Below are positions 6,310 to 14,193 of a DNA stretch of 20,331 bases, piece after piece (position 1 is the first letter of the stretch; the number at the start of each line of letters is the position of its first letter). The stretch covers positions 1 through 20,331 of the forward strand of contig WQXR01000008.1 in assembly GCA_009784745.1 (NCBI GenBank), in the 5' to 3' direction. The DNA comes from Methanomassiliicoccaceae archaeon (lineage in GTDB: Archaea; Thermoplasmatota; Thermoplasmata; Methanomassiliicoccales; Methanomethylophilaceae). The notes beneath the pieces were generated by a model. That model was not told the origin of the DNA, made no database searches, and saw only the letters and a program-made list of their open reading frames with translations. A program made the translations under genes and the position numbers.

Positions 6310-7600
6310 CCTGCAGCCCGTCTTTCGTCCGGTCGCCGTATTTCTTCCTGAATACCGACGACAACAGGAACGGCGCGGCCAGTGTCGTGACCACTGACAT
6401 AAGGACCACAACAGCGAACAGGTCGTTCGTCATCGCCGGTTCTCCGCTCACTATGATGCCGATGCCTATCGTTGCAACTATTATACCGACCTCGCCGCGC
6501 GGTATCATACCGATACCGACGATCTTCGGCGATGTCGTCTTTTTGCTGCCAAGTATCACTCCGAGACCGCAACCAACATATTTTGTCACGAACGCCAGTA
6601 TTATCACGATCGTTGCCAATAGAAGGAGTGATGTTGTGAATGCGCTCAGATCTACATGCAGTCCTACGTACACGAAGAAGAACGGCAGGAAGAATGCCGT
6701 CAGGGATCCCATCTTCTTCGTGAGACCTGCGTCATGTGCGTAGTCCGCGAATATCATGCCTGCCAGGAACGCTCCGACGATCATTGCCAACCTCATCTGG
6801 GATGCTAGCGCGGAAAGCAAAAGACACACAATTATCGCAACCGCGAATATGTCGATATTCGATCTCCATCCCGGATCCTTTGTCTTTCTATTCTCACATG
6901 ATCTGATCACCCGGGATGCGATCTCCGGAACGGCCTTTGCGCAGAACAGTATCATGAGGACAACGAACATCACCGCGATCACTGTCATTTCAGTGAGATC
7001 AACGTAATCCACGCTGCCCGTCGCGGCTATTCCGGCAACGACCGCCAGAACTATTAGCCCGATTATATCGTCTATGACCGCTGCACCGATTATTATCCTT
7101 GACTCGGTCTTGTTCATTACCCCCATGTCCTTTATGACCTGCGCGGTTATCCCGACGCTTGTGGCGACCATGGCCGCACCCATGAACATGGCGTGATAGA
7201 TGTTACCGTCCCACGCCATTATCAGTGCATATCCGGCAACGAACGGTATGATAACACCCAATACAGCGACAAGGACCGCCGTCCTTCCCACGGACGTGAG
7301 ATCTTTGACCTTGGTCTCCATGCCGACAATGAACAGAAGGAACACTACTCCGAGTTCCGCGATCATTTCGATCATATCCCAGTTCTCGTTACCGTCCGAA
7401 ACGCCGGGGATAGGGCGCTCTATGTGAAGGAACTCCAGCAGCGACCAGTCCCCTATAACAAGATTGGCGACGAATATTCCTACTAATATCTCACCTATGA
7501 GCCCTGGAATACCAAAACGTTTGAGAACGGCGGAAGCAAAGAACGCCAGCGTGAACAGTACGCACAGAATTATCATTACCTGCTCCATAGCGACCGCCAT
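6302..7600 (-). CDS. CPA2-type cation:proton antiporter (NapA/KefB-like)
   Basis: This integral membrane exchanger, probably Na+ or K+ for H+, belongs to the monovalent cation:proton antiporter-2 group. The 432 residues contain about 12-13 hydrophobic helices. Family landmarks are PGLIGEILVGI (about 32-42), FLLFIVGMETKVKDL (87-101), ATSVGITAQVIKDMG (146-160) and the ion-binding helix GAAVIDDIIGL with the paired aspartates D177-D178, typical of electrogenic members. There is also FLPFFFVYVGLHVDL in the C-terminal half. No TrkA-N regulatory domain is attached, so this is the short transporter-only form. An ATG at 7600 lies about 26 bases after a TAAAATA box (about 7621-7632), consistent with a leaderless start. 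An internal ATG at 7588 is possible. The gene is 38 bases downstream of the YciI-like gene on the same strand. Confidence 0.9.
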   Translation of the reverse strand: MAVAMEQVMIILCVLFTLAFFASAVLKRFGIPGLIGEILVGIFVANLVIGDWSLLEFLHIERPIPGVSDGNENWDMIEMIAELGVVFLLFIVGMETKVKDLTSVGRTAVLVAVLGVIIPFVAGYALIMAWDGNIYHAMFMGAAMVATSVGITAQVIKDMGVMNKTESRIIIGAAVIDDIIGLIVLAVVAGIAATGSVDYVDLTEMTVIAVMFVVLMILFCAKAVPEIASRVIRSCENRKTKDPGWRSNIDIFAVAIIVCLLLSALASQMRLAMIVGAFLAGMIFADYAHDAGLTKKMGSLTAFFLPFFFVYVGLHVDLSAFTTSLLLLATIVIILAFVTKYVGCGLGVILGSKKTTSPKIVGIGMIPRGEVGIIVATIGIGIIVSGEPAMTNDLFAVVVLMSVVTTLAAPFLLSSVFRKKYGDRTKDGLQDE

Positions 7601-7638
7601 GAATGGCAGATATCTTGGCGGTATTTTAGTTTAGCCCG

Positions 7639-7938
7639 TCATAACAAATAATTATTCTCCTTATCGCCGACCCGTAAACTGAACAGCTTATAAGTTGCAT
7701 ACCCTTCGATAACGAACGGTTCGAGTTTGCATATCGCTTCCGCCTCTTCGTAAGTTTCGGCTCTGAATATTATCATCCCCGCTACGCCCGGATAACCTTT
7801 AGTTGGTCCGCACAGTACTAATTTGCCGTCGTCATCCAGTTTTTTTATTCGCTCTACGTGCTTGATCACCATTGCTTTGTTAATTCGGTTGTATGTTTTG
7901 CCTCTTTCTATCAGCATGACATAAACGATCTTTTCCAT
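7639..7938 (-). CDS. YciI-like protein
   Basis: The 99-residue protein belongs to the YciI/YCII family of small ferredoxin-fold dimers. Visible features are the N-terminal beta strand MEKIVYVMLIERG, a histidine in KHVERIKKLDDDGKLVLCGP, the strand GVAGMIIFRAETYEEAEAI and the end LEPFVIEGYATYKLF. The family is usually of unknown function, with a His-Asp pair proposed as an active site; the His here is in KHVER. The ATG at 7938 is chosen over an upstream one (7959) because GGTGATC lies just upstream, and because a TTTAAATA box (7961-7968) sits about 26 bases before it and would be inside the longer version. It lies between LOR-like and antiporter genes, all on the minus strand. Confidence 0.8.
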   Translation of the reverse strand: MEKIVYVMLIERGKTYNRINKAMVIKHVERIKKLDDDGKLVLCGPTKGYPGVAGMIIFRAETYEEAEAICKLEPFVIEGYATYKLFSLRVGDKENNYLL

Positions 7939-7996
7939 ATGATCACCACGAATCTGCAATTATTTAAATGACCTGCCTGAACGAATTTGATCAAGA

Positions 7997-8470
7997 TCAT
8001 TTCTTTTTAGCGGAGCATTTGTCTATATCGATGGACAGCGAGATCATCAAACATAACAATGCATTCTTCTCATCAATGATGTTCAGTTTGTACGTATCTC
8101 TGAGACTGACGACCTTTTTGTCACAGGTCATTATCAATTCGTTCCCTGACATGACGTTATAATTCCACTGCATCACATTGCCGTCTATCTTCCATCCGGC
8201 GCATTCAAGCTCGAACTTCGGACGCATCAAAGAGAGTTTCTTCTGCAAAAAGCCGATCTCGCTCTCTCCGACGAAGAAAATGTACTTTGGCAGTAATGAT
8301 ATTACTTTTTCCACAACTTTTCCTAAATATTTGTCATTGCTGTCATAGATCTCGAGTTTATGTCCCCACGCCAGTTTGCCTTTGACCTTAAAAACGATAT
8401 TGTCTTTGTCATCATAAATATTGTAACTGTCGAACCATGAGACTATCTTTTGTTTCTGTGTCAGGATCAT
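7997..8470 (-). CDS. LURP-one-related (LOR/YxjI-like) protein
   Basis: The 157-residue protein looks like the LURP-one-related/YxjI family, a tubby-like 12-stranded barrel around a hydrophobic helix. Strand-rich repeats support this: YNIYDDKDNIVFKVKGKLAW, KLEIYDSNDKYLGKVVEKV and KFELECAGWKIDG. A hydrophobic helix near the C-terminus (NALLCLMISLSIDI) is typical. The biochemical role of archaeal and bacterial members is not established. GGGGGGAA lies six to seven bases before the ATG at 8470, a clear ribosome binding site. The gene starts 42 bases after the 3' end of tRNA-Lys in the same orientation and could be read through from the tRNA promoter. A short inverted repeat (TTTCA-CGTT-TGAAA, 8494-8507) lies between the two. 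Confidence 0.75.
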   Translation of the reverse strand: MILTQKQKIVSWFDSYNIYDDKDNIVFKVKGKLAWGHKLEIYDSNDKYLGKVVEKVISLLPKYIFFVGESEIGFLQKKLSLMRPKFELECAGWKIDGNVMQWNYNVMSGNELIMTCDKKVVSLRDTYKLNIIDEKNALLCLMISLSIDIDKCSAKKK

Positions 8471-8511
8471 TTTCCGTTCCCCCCGAGCTGTGGTTTCACG
8501 TTTGAAATGAC

Positions 8512-8588
8512 TGGCGGGCTTGAAGGGATTCGAACCCTTGGCCGATCGGTTAAGAGCCGATCGCTCTACCTAGCTGAGCTACAAGCCC
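8512..8588 (-). tRNA. tRNA-Lys (anticodon CTT), CCA encoded
   Basis: The minus strand folds as a complete tRNA. The acceptor GGGCTTG pairs with CAAGCCC. The D arm is GCTC/GAGC. The anticodon stem ATCGG/CCGAT has the loop CTCTTAA (anticodon CTT, read as Lys AAG). The T arm is AAGGG-TTCGAAT-CCCTT. The discriminator is G (8515), and CCA is encoded at 8514-8512. No intron is seen. An upstream TTTATTTA box (8614-8621) is centred about 30 bases before the mature 5' end. Confidence 0.95.
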
Positions 8589-8613
8589 GTCTTTTTGCGT
8601 CAAGTATCTTCAC

Positions 8614-8621
8614 GTAAATAA
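8614..8621 (-). promoter_or_regulatory. TATA box of tRNA-Lys
   Basis: On the minus strand TTTATTTA is centred about 30 bases upstream of the mature tRNA 5' end, predicting a start only a few bases before it. Confidence 0.45.
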
Positions 8622-8724
8622 ATCTTCGCGCACCAGCATTTTTCATTGATAATCGTAACAAATATTCAGATCCCTGATGAATATCAATCAAAATCAATAT
8701 ATGCCCCGGAACCGATGCCGAGCC

Positions 8725-9210
8725 ATGGTAAAGTATCACGTCCGTGATGTTATGACAACGCAGGTCATAACGCTTAAAGAAACAGACACCATCAAGCAGG
8801 CTACAGTATTGTTCGCGCTGCACAACATATCTGGCGCTCCTGTCGTTGACAAGGATCGTCATCTCATCGGAATAATAAGTGAGACCGATATCTTGGAACT
8901 GGTAATGAAATATCACAACCAATTGCACATAGATCATCCGTCGCTATATATGCTGTCGTCGCCGATGGATGATGATACACAGAATGATGAGGATCTGAAA
9001 AATGCAAGTGATGTCATATCAAAAACATTGGTAAAGGACATAATGACAAGAACTGTCCTTACAACGACGCCGGACGCAAAGATCGCTGATGTCGTCGAAG
9101 AAATGATAAAGATGACCGTTAACCGCGTTCCCGTTCTGGAAAAAGGGATACTCGTAGGAATATTGTCGCGCGGAGACATCATATTCTCGATATACAAGAA
9201 AAAGAGATGA
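8725..9210 (+). CDS. CBS-domain pair protein
   Basis: The 161-residue stand-alone Bateman module contains two CBS motifs. The first runs from RDVMTTQVITLKETDTIKQA to GIISETDILELV, and the second from VKDIMTRTVLTTTPDAKIAD to GILSRGDIIFSI. Such proteins bind adenosine nucleotides or related ligands and sense energy state, usually acting on another protein. There is no fused catalytic domain. Three in-frame ATGs are possible (8677, 8701, 8725). I choose 8725 because an AATATAT box (8696-8702) lies 26 bases upstream and would otherwise be within the coding region, and because the first CBS domain begins immediately after it. The MBL-fold gene follows after 27 bases, which suggests an operon. Confidence 0.88.
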   Translation: MVKYHVRDVMTTQVITLKETDTIKQATVLFALHNISGAPVVDKDRHLIGIISETDILELVMKYHNQLHIDHPSLYMLSSPMDDDTQNDEDLKNASDVISKTLVKDIMTRTVLTTTPDAKIADVVEEMIKMTVNRVPVLEKGILVGILSRGDIIFSIYKKKR

Positions 9211-9237
9211 TCCCATTAACGAGGGAGTGGTCTTTGA

Positions 9238-9993
9238 ATGATCGAGGTCCACGTGCTTGCCAGCGGAAGCGACGGTAATTGTACTGTGGTCGTATGTGAT
9301 GATCACGCGATAATGATAGATGCGGGCCTCAGCGGCAAAAAGATAACGGCACTGATGAACACCAACGGCTTGGACGCTTCGCTTGTCAAAAGTTTACTGA
9401 TAACGCATGAGCACAGTGATCACGTTTCAGGTGCGGGCATAATGGCAAGGAAGCTGAACATACCGGTACAATGCAACGAAAGGACATATGTCTCTTCATA
9501 TCTGGGTAATGTTGTTTTCTCCAAGATAGAAACGCTTTGCGGATTCGATTCCGGCCCTATGAAAATAACGCCGTTACCGACGTCGCACAACGCATCCGAA
9601 CCGAATGCCTTTCTCATATCCGTCGACGGAAAGAAGATACTGATAGCAACGGACACCGGAAAGATGACGCCGGAAGTTGAGAGTTCACTGTGTGACGCCG
9701 ATCTTGCGGTCCTTGAATCGAACTACGATAAACATATGCTTGCGACCGGCCCGTACCCGCCGATGCTGAAAAGACTTGTCGGAAGCGACATAGGCCATCT
9801 TTCGAACGTCGACTGTGCCGAATCTTTGAAAAGAACGATGAACGACAACAGAAAAATATTTCTGGCGCACATAAGCAGGAACAACAACACACCGGATATT
9901 GCGCGTGAGACCGTTTCTGAGATAACAGGAATAAAACGTGCTAAGATAGATTGTCTTGAATTCAAAGGGGATACGCGGATAATAAAATTATGA
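9238..9993 (+). CDS. MBL-fold metallohydrolase (YycJ/WalJ-like)
   Basis: The 251-residue metallo-beta-lactamase-fold protein has the signature LLITHEHSDHVSG (HxHxDH: H57, H59, D61, H62). The N-terminus VLASGSDGNCTVV is typical of the YycJ/WalJ group. Later there are the candidate histidine in TSHNASEPNAF, the aspartate in ILIATDTGKM and the histidine in FLAHISRNNN. WalJ-type members are linked to nucleic acid exonuclease activity in bacteria, but the archaeal substrate is unknown. GAGGGAGTGG (9221-9230) precedes the ATG by seven bases, as expected for a downstream cistron of the CBS gene. It is convergent with GINS51, leaving a three-base gap. Confidence 0.88.
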   Translation: MIEVHVLASGSDGNCTVVVCDDHAIMIDAGLSGKKITALMNTNGLDASLVKSLLITHEHSDHVSGAGIMARKLNIPVQCNERTYVSSYLGNVVFSKIETLCGFDSGPMKITPLPTSHNASEPNAFLISVDGKKILIATDTGKMTPEVESSLCDADLAVLESNYDKHMLATGPYPPMLKRLVGSDIGHLSNVDCAESLKRTMNDNRKIFLAHISRNNNTPDIARETVSEITGIKRAKIDCLEFKGDTRIIKL

Positions 9994-9996
9994 TCG

Positions 9997-10653
9997 TCAG
10001 TGCGTTATGTTCAGCAGTACCGCCTTCTCGTGGTTTATCAGCACATTCGCCATTGACAGAGGCATGGTGACGACCGTTTCTTTCTTGAGATCATAATCAC
10101 GATCCGGTCCGGGTATCACCGGAAGGTCCTCAAGTATCCTTACCAGAACGACCTCCTCCTGTTCTTCTGACACCGTGATCGGCGCCTCAACGGTCTGAGG
10201 CGTTTCCGCAGGTGCCTTTTCTTCCGGTAAAGAAATATCCGGTATGACGTAATTCCTCTTCCCTTTGTCCCTGACAACGGTCGCCAAATGCTTTTTGGAA
10301 ACTTCGACAAGACCGTGGTAGTAGTCGCGTTCCTCTTTCGTAAGTTTATCAATTACGTTAACAGAGCCCATGGATGTGCGCAATGCAAGCAAGATTATCT
10401 TTTCCATGCGCAGGTCCACAATTCTTTGTAATATCACGCTAACCTTCTTTCGGCGTTCGCCGAGCCCTTCGCATATTATGGAGTCGGGATCTTTGGCGCG
10501 TTCGGATTCATAACTTTTGTGAATGCTGTCCTGAAGCTGCAAAAGCGCCGGATACAGGTCCTCTCTGACATCAGTAAGCGTTCTGGACGCTTTTTCGAGA
10601 CGGTATACGGATGACAGGTCCTCGAATGTCATCTCCTTGAGGTCATATGGCAT
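9997..10653 (-). CDS. Archaeal GINS complex subunit Gins51
   Basis: This is a component of the GINS complex, which with MCM and Cdc45/RecJ forms the replicative CMG helicase. The domain order is A then B, as in the Gins51 (Sld5/Psf1) type. A helical A domain covers about 1-125 (LEKASRTLTDVREDLYPAL; LRMEKIILLALRTS; TKEERDYYHGLVE). An acidic, proline-rich linker lies at about 140-167. The beta B domain spans about 168-216 (VRILEDLPVIPGPDRDYDLK). Thermoplasmata generally encode only this subunit and form a homotetramer, and no Gins23 is visible here. I use the ATG at 10653 (MPYDLKEMTFEDL). ATGs at 10692 and 10632 are alternatives. The gene is divergent from DUF167. Confidence 0.85.
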   Translation of the reverse strand: MPYDLKEMTFEDLSSVYRLEKASRTLTDVREDLYPALLQLQDSIHKSYESERAKDPDSIICEGLGERRKKVSVILQRIVDLRMEKIILLALRTSMGSVNVIDKLTKEERDYYHGLVEVSKKHLATVVRDKGKRNYVIPDISLPEEKAPAETPQTVEAPITVSEEQEEVVLVRILEDLPVIPGPDRDYDLKKETVVTMPLSMANVLINHEKAVLLNITH

Positions 10654-10739
10654 CGTCACGGCAACGCAATGTGCGTATTTGATAATTTTCACGGTATTTT
10701 TTTCATAAACATCATAAATGCTTTCCGCGATACACGGAC

Positions 10740-11036
10740 ATGGACATCCGTGCCGTATCGCGCCCCGTGAAAGGGGGCGCGGAAGTTGATATCACAGTAT
10801 CACCGAATTCCGATATTCAACTCATAGGAGATATCAACGAATGGAAGAAGCGGCTTATCGTAAGGATCCGTTCTCCTCCCGTGGACGGAAAAGCGAACAG
10901 AGAAGCGGAAGAGTTCATGGAACATATCACCAAATGCAGATCTGAAATTATAAGAGGACACACATCCAGACGCAAAACTGTTATGATATACGGTGAATGG
11001 GAAAAAATAATATCATCGCTTGAGGGAACACAATGA
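10740..11036 (+). CDS. DUF167 (YggU-like) protein
   Basis: The 98-residue protein belongs to the DUF167/YggU family, small alpha/beta proteins of unknown function found in bacteria, archaea and eukaryotes. The family hallmark is WKKRLIVRIRSPPVDGKANRE, here around residues 35-55. It is followed by ITKCRSEIIRGHTSRRKTVMIYG, the usual loop and final strand. There is no Shine-Dalgarno motif before the ATG, but a CATAAATGC box (about 10709-10716) lies about 26-28 bases upstream, so the message is probably leaderless. It overlaps the Toprim gene by four bases (ATGA), making a tightly coupled pair. Confidence 0.85.
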   Translation: MDIRAVSRPVKGGAEVDITVSPNSDIQLIGDINEWKKRLIVRIRSPPVDGKANREAEEFMEHITKCRSEIIRGHTSRRKTVMIYGEWEKIISSLEGTQ

Positions 11037-11434
11037 AAGAACGTCTTGAAAGGTTGGAAAAGGCGTTGGACGATCTTCTGGAAGTGTGTCTCAACAGAAC
11101 AGTACTGGTGGAAGGCCCGAAGGACCGCATGGCGGTAACGCTTCTCGGCGTTCAGGGAGAGATACTCTGTGTCCAGTCGGACGGCCCTTTGAGAACGGCG
11201 GAAAAACTGTTCAATGAGAAAAAAGAGGCCGTCATCCTTACAGATTGGGACAAGAAAGGCGAATCGATAGCGAAGGAACTTGAGAATGCCTTATCCTCGC
11301 TTTGCGTCAAGTACGACGATACGGTAAGATCAAAGATACGTTCAGTGTGCGCCGGTGAAATAAAGGACGTTCAGAGCCTGCCGTCATTCTACTGCCGTCT
11401 GGTCACGGAATCTTTGAGAATGGAAAAAATATAA
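11033..11434 (+). CDS. Small stand-alone Toprim-domain protein
   Basis: The 133-residue protein is essentially one Toprim fold. It has the acidic strand TVLVEGPKDRMAV with E27, and VILTDWDKKGESIAKEL with the D71-x-D73 pair that coordinates Mg2+. Toprim domains occur in primases, topoisomerases, RNase M5 and OLD nucleases. Small archaeal stand-alone versions resemble RNase M5 or the DnaG Toprim but lack their other domains. An N-terminal helix (1-20) may mediate dimerisation, and the C-terminal part (SFYCRLVTESLRM) is helical. GAGGGA (11022-11027) serves as ribosome binding site within the upstream gene. The substrate cannot be determined from sequence. Confidence 0.8.
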   Translation: MKERLERLEKALDDLLEVCLNRTVLVEGPKDRMAVTLLGVQGEILCVQSDGPLRTAEKLFNEKKEAVILTDWDKKGESIAKELENALSSLCVKYDDTVRSKIRSVCAGEIKDVQSLPSFYCRLVTESLRMEKI

Positions 11435-11445
11435 AATAATAAATA
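11432..11445 (+). promoter_or_regulatory. AT-rich promoter of the gcvPA operon
   Basis: TAAAATAATAAATA spans the Toprim stop codon and the 33-base gap before gcvPA. Its centre is about 28 bases from the ATG at 11468. No Shine-Dalgarno motif precedes that ATG, so a leaderless start is likely. Confidence 0.5.
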
Positions 11446-11467
11446 ACACGCAGTATGTACATCCATC

Positions 11468-12784
11468 ATGGAAAGAGAGTGTATGCTGGAATGGCTCGGT
11501 ATGTCATCTGCCGATGAATTATTCGCCGACGTTCCGAAAGATGTCAGAAAAGAAGTGAACATCGGGAATGGCATGGAAGAGATGGATGTTGTCAGCAGGA
11601 TCGCCGGCATTCTGAAAAGGAATGTCACCTGTTCCGAGATGCCGTGCTTCATGGGCATGGGCTCTTACAGACATTACGTGCCTGCGGCAGTTGATCACAT
11701 CACGGGGATATCTGAATTCTACACATCATACACACCGTACCAGCCGGAGATAAGCCAAGGCATGCTTCAATCTCTTTTTGAATATCAGAGCATCGTTTGT
11801 GAACTCACAGGCATGGATGCCTCCAATTCGTCAATGTACGACATGTCCACTGCGCTCGGGGAGGCTGCAAGGATGTGTTCCCGCATCTCAAAAGGAAAGA
11901 CGTTCCTGATACCGGAAGCGCTGAACGCGGAAAGGAATTCCGTGCTTGAGAATTATCTTACCGGCACCGGCATCAGAACAGCAAGATACGGATTCGATAA
12001 AAGAACTGGTTCTCTTCTTTTGGATGACATATCGTCAGAGATCCGTAAGAATGATGTTTGCGGCGTGTACGCCGAGATGCCGAACCTGTTCGGCTGCCTT
12101 GACAGGAACGTAGCATCAATAAAAGCACTGATCGGTAACGTTCCTCTGGTCATCGGTGCAGATCCGCTGTGCATGAGCATCGTAAGACCGCCCGGGGACA
12201 TGGGCGCAGATATTGCCATAGGCGAAGGTCAGGTTCTGGGTACGAGGATCGGTTTCGGTTCTCCTTTACTGGGATTGTTCGCATGCCGTCAGGAACACAT
12301 AAGGAAGATGCCTGGGCGGGTCGTCGGCCTCACTGAGGATACAGAAGGCAGAAGGGCGTTCTGTCTTACGCTGCAGACCAGAGAGCAGCATATACGGAGA
12401 AGTTCGGCAACGTCCAACATATGCACGAACGAGGCGCTCAGTGCCGTCGGGGCGGCTGTTTACGTGTCGGTATTGGGCGCAAAAGGTATGATAGATATTG
12501 CGAAGAAGAACATGGAACGTGCAAGAACGCTGATGTCGATGTTATCGAGGATCAAAGGCATCGAGATCGTATTTGACAACGTACATTTCAACGAATTTGC
12601 GGTCAGACTTCAAAAGGACCCGTCGGAAGTGAACAAGGCGCTGCTGAAAAAAGGAGTGATGGGCGGTGTTCCTCTCAAAGGACACGTAAAAGGAATGGAC
12701 GACTGCATGTTATTAGCGACAACGGAGATGCATTCTGACAGCGACCACAAAGAACTTGCCGACGCATTAACGGAGGTGCTCTGA
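11468..12784 (+). CDS. gcvPA: Glycine dehydrogenase (decarboxylating) subunit 1
   Basis: This is the first half of the split P-protein of the glycine cleavage system. The PLP enzyme decarboxylates glycine and transfers aminomethyl to the lipoyl H-protein. Diagnostic segments are FMGMGSYRHYVPAAVDHI (61-78), SYTPYQPEISQGMLQSLFEY (87-106), ELTGMDASNSSMYDMSTALG (112-131) and ADIAIGEGQVLGTRIGFGSPLLGLF. The length, 438 residues, is normal for the subunit, which lacks the PLP lysine carried by subunit 2. The stop overlaps the gcvPB ATG by one base (TGATG). No gcvT, gcvH or lipoate genes are in the window. Confidence 0.95.
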   Translation: MERECMLEWLGMSSADELFADVPKDVRKEVNIGNGMEEMDVVSRIAGILKRNVTCSEMPCFMGMGSYRHYVPAAVDHITGISEFYTSYTPYQPEISQGMLQSLFEYQSIVCELTGMDASNSSMYDMSTALGEAARMCSRISKGKTFLIPEALNAERNSVLENYLTGTGIRTARYGFDKRTGSLLLDDISSEIRKNDVCGVYAEMPNLFGCLDRNVASIKALIGNVPLVIGADPLCMSIVRPPGDMGADIAIGEGQVLGTRIGFGSPLLGLFACRQEHIRKMPGRVVGLTEDTEGRRAFCLTLQTREQHIRRSSATSNICTNEALSAVGAAVYVSVLGAKGMIDIAKKNMERARTLMSMLSRIKGIEIVFDNVHFNEFAVRLQKDPSEVNKALLKKGVMGGVPLKGHVKGMDDCMLLATTEMHSDSDHKELADALTEVL

Positions 12785-14193
12785 TGTTCATGTCCATAGT
12801 TAACGCAGATGAAACGAAGATAACCGATACCGGCCTCCCAAAAGAACTGGAACGCAGTACGCTTTGCCTGCCTGACGTTCCGGAAAGCGAGGTCGTACGT
12901 CATTATACGAATTTGGCTTCGAAGAACTTCGGCGTTGACAACGGACCGTATCCGTTGGGCTCGTGCACGATGAAGTACAATCCGAAGTACGCGGATCGAA
13001 TATCATCATTGGAAAAGTTCACGGACGTGCATCCGTATCAGGATGAGAGCACAGTGCAAGGCATATTGGAACTGATGTACGATGCGGAGCGAAAGCTCGC
13101 TGCCATTGCGGGCATGGATTCCGTAACTTTGCAGCCGGCAGCAGGCGCACACGGTGAGTTCACGGCGATGCTGATCGTTCGCGCGTATCACAACGATAAC
13201 AACGAAGAAAGAGATGAGGTGATAATACCGGACAGCGCCCACGGAACGAATCCGGCAAGTGCCGCAATGGCCGGCTACAAGGTAATAGAGTTGCCTTCCG
13301 CACCGGACGGTTCCGTTGATCTCAACGCATTGAAAGCGGCCGTTTCATCGAGAACGGCGGCATTCATGCTTACCAATCCGAACACGCTCGGAATATTCGA
13401 AAAGAATATCGTAAAGATCTCAGAGATCGTACACGGGGCCGGGGCGCTGATGTATTACGACGGCGCGAATCTGAACGCAATAATGGGCGTTACCACACCC
13501 GGGGATATGAATTTTGATATCGTTCACTTTAACGTTCACAAAACGTTCGCCGCACCGCACGGAGGCGGCGGCCCGGGTTCGGGCCCGGTCGGCGTGAAGA
13601 AGAGATTTGCAAAGTACTTACCGTCTCCGACCATAAAAAAAGTAAAAGAAAAGTATGTACTGGCTCATAATGAGAAGAGCATCGGAAAGATAAGGTCTTT
13701 CTACGGGAATCTGAACGTTGTCCTGAGAGGATATGCGTACATCCTCAGAATGGGATCTGAAGGATTGAAGGACGCAACGGTGAGGGCAGTACTCAATTCC
13801 AACTACCTGAAAGAACTTCTGAAAGAGGATTACGATATACCGTTCGGTGATCTGAAGAAACATGAGTTCGTGCTGAGCGCTTCCGGCCTCAAGAGAGAAA
13901 AAGGGATCAAAGCGATGGACATAGCGAAGAGGATGATAGATCATCACATCCATCCGCCGACAGTATATTTCCCTATGCTTGTTGACGAGTCCATGATGTT
14001 CGAACCGACGGAAGATTGTTCTTTGAAAGAACTTGACATGATCGCCGATGTGCTGATAAAGATCGCAAATGAGGATCCGGACATCGTAATTAATGCACCT
14101 CATCGTTCGCCCGTGTCAAGAGTGGATGAGACAAAGGCCGCGAAAGATATGATATTGAGCGTACGGTACATGAAAAAGAAGGAACAGCAATGA
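12784..14193 (+). CDS. gcvPB: Glycine dehydrogenase (decarboxylating) subunit 2
   Basis: This is the PLP-binding half of the split P-protein. The pyridoxal lysine is in HFNVHKTFAAPHGGGGPGSG (K253), with the typical glycine-rich tail after it. Other family segments are YPLGSCTMKYNPKYAD (56-71), LQPAAGAHGEFTAMLI (116-131), DSAHGTNPASAAMAGY (150-165) and YYDGANLNAIMG. The length, 469 residues, is normal. GGAGGTG (12772-12778) lies five bases before the ATG, a near-perfect Shine-Dalgarno inside the end of gcvPA. An internal ATG at residue 3 is an alternative start. The stop overlaps the tmk start by four bases. Confidence 0.95.
   Translation: MFMSIVNADETKITDTGLPKELERSTLCLPDVPESEVVRHYTNLASKNFGVDNGPYPLGSCTMKYNPKYADRISSLEKFTDVHPYQDESTVQGILELMYDAERKLAAIAGMDSVTLQPAAGAHGEFTAMLIVRAYHNDNNEERDEVIIPDSAHGTNPASAAMAGYKVIELPSAPDGSVDLNALKAAVSSRTAAFMLTNPNTLGIFEKNIVKISEIVHGAGALMYYDGANLNAIMGVTTPGDMNFDIVHFNVHKTFAAPHGGGGPGSGPVGVKKRFAKYLPSPTIKKVKEKYVLAHNEKSIGKIRSFYGNLNVVLRGYAYILRMGSEGLKDATVRAVLNSNYLKELLKEDYDIPFGDLKKHEFVLSASGLKREKGIKAMDIAKRMIDHHIHPPTVYFPMLVDESMMFEPTEDCSLKELDMIADVLIKIANEDPDIVINAPHRSPVSRVDETKAAKDMILSVRYMKKKEQQ

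Noticed and set aside
6228..6743. Plus-strand frame of about 170 codons opposite the antiporter
   Set aside because: The antisense of transmembrane codons gives serine/threonine/isoleucine-rich peptides. No motif, start signal or promoter was found.
7988..7999. Inverted repeat TGATC-AA-GATCA near the LOR stop codon
   Set aside because: It is short, overlaps the stop codon of the LOR-like gene, and GATC-containing repeats of this size are expected by chance.
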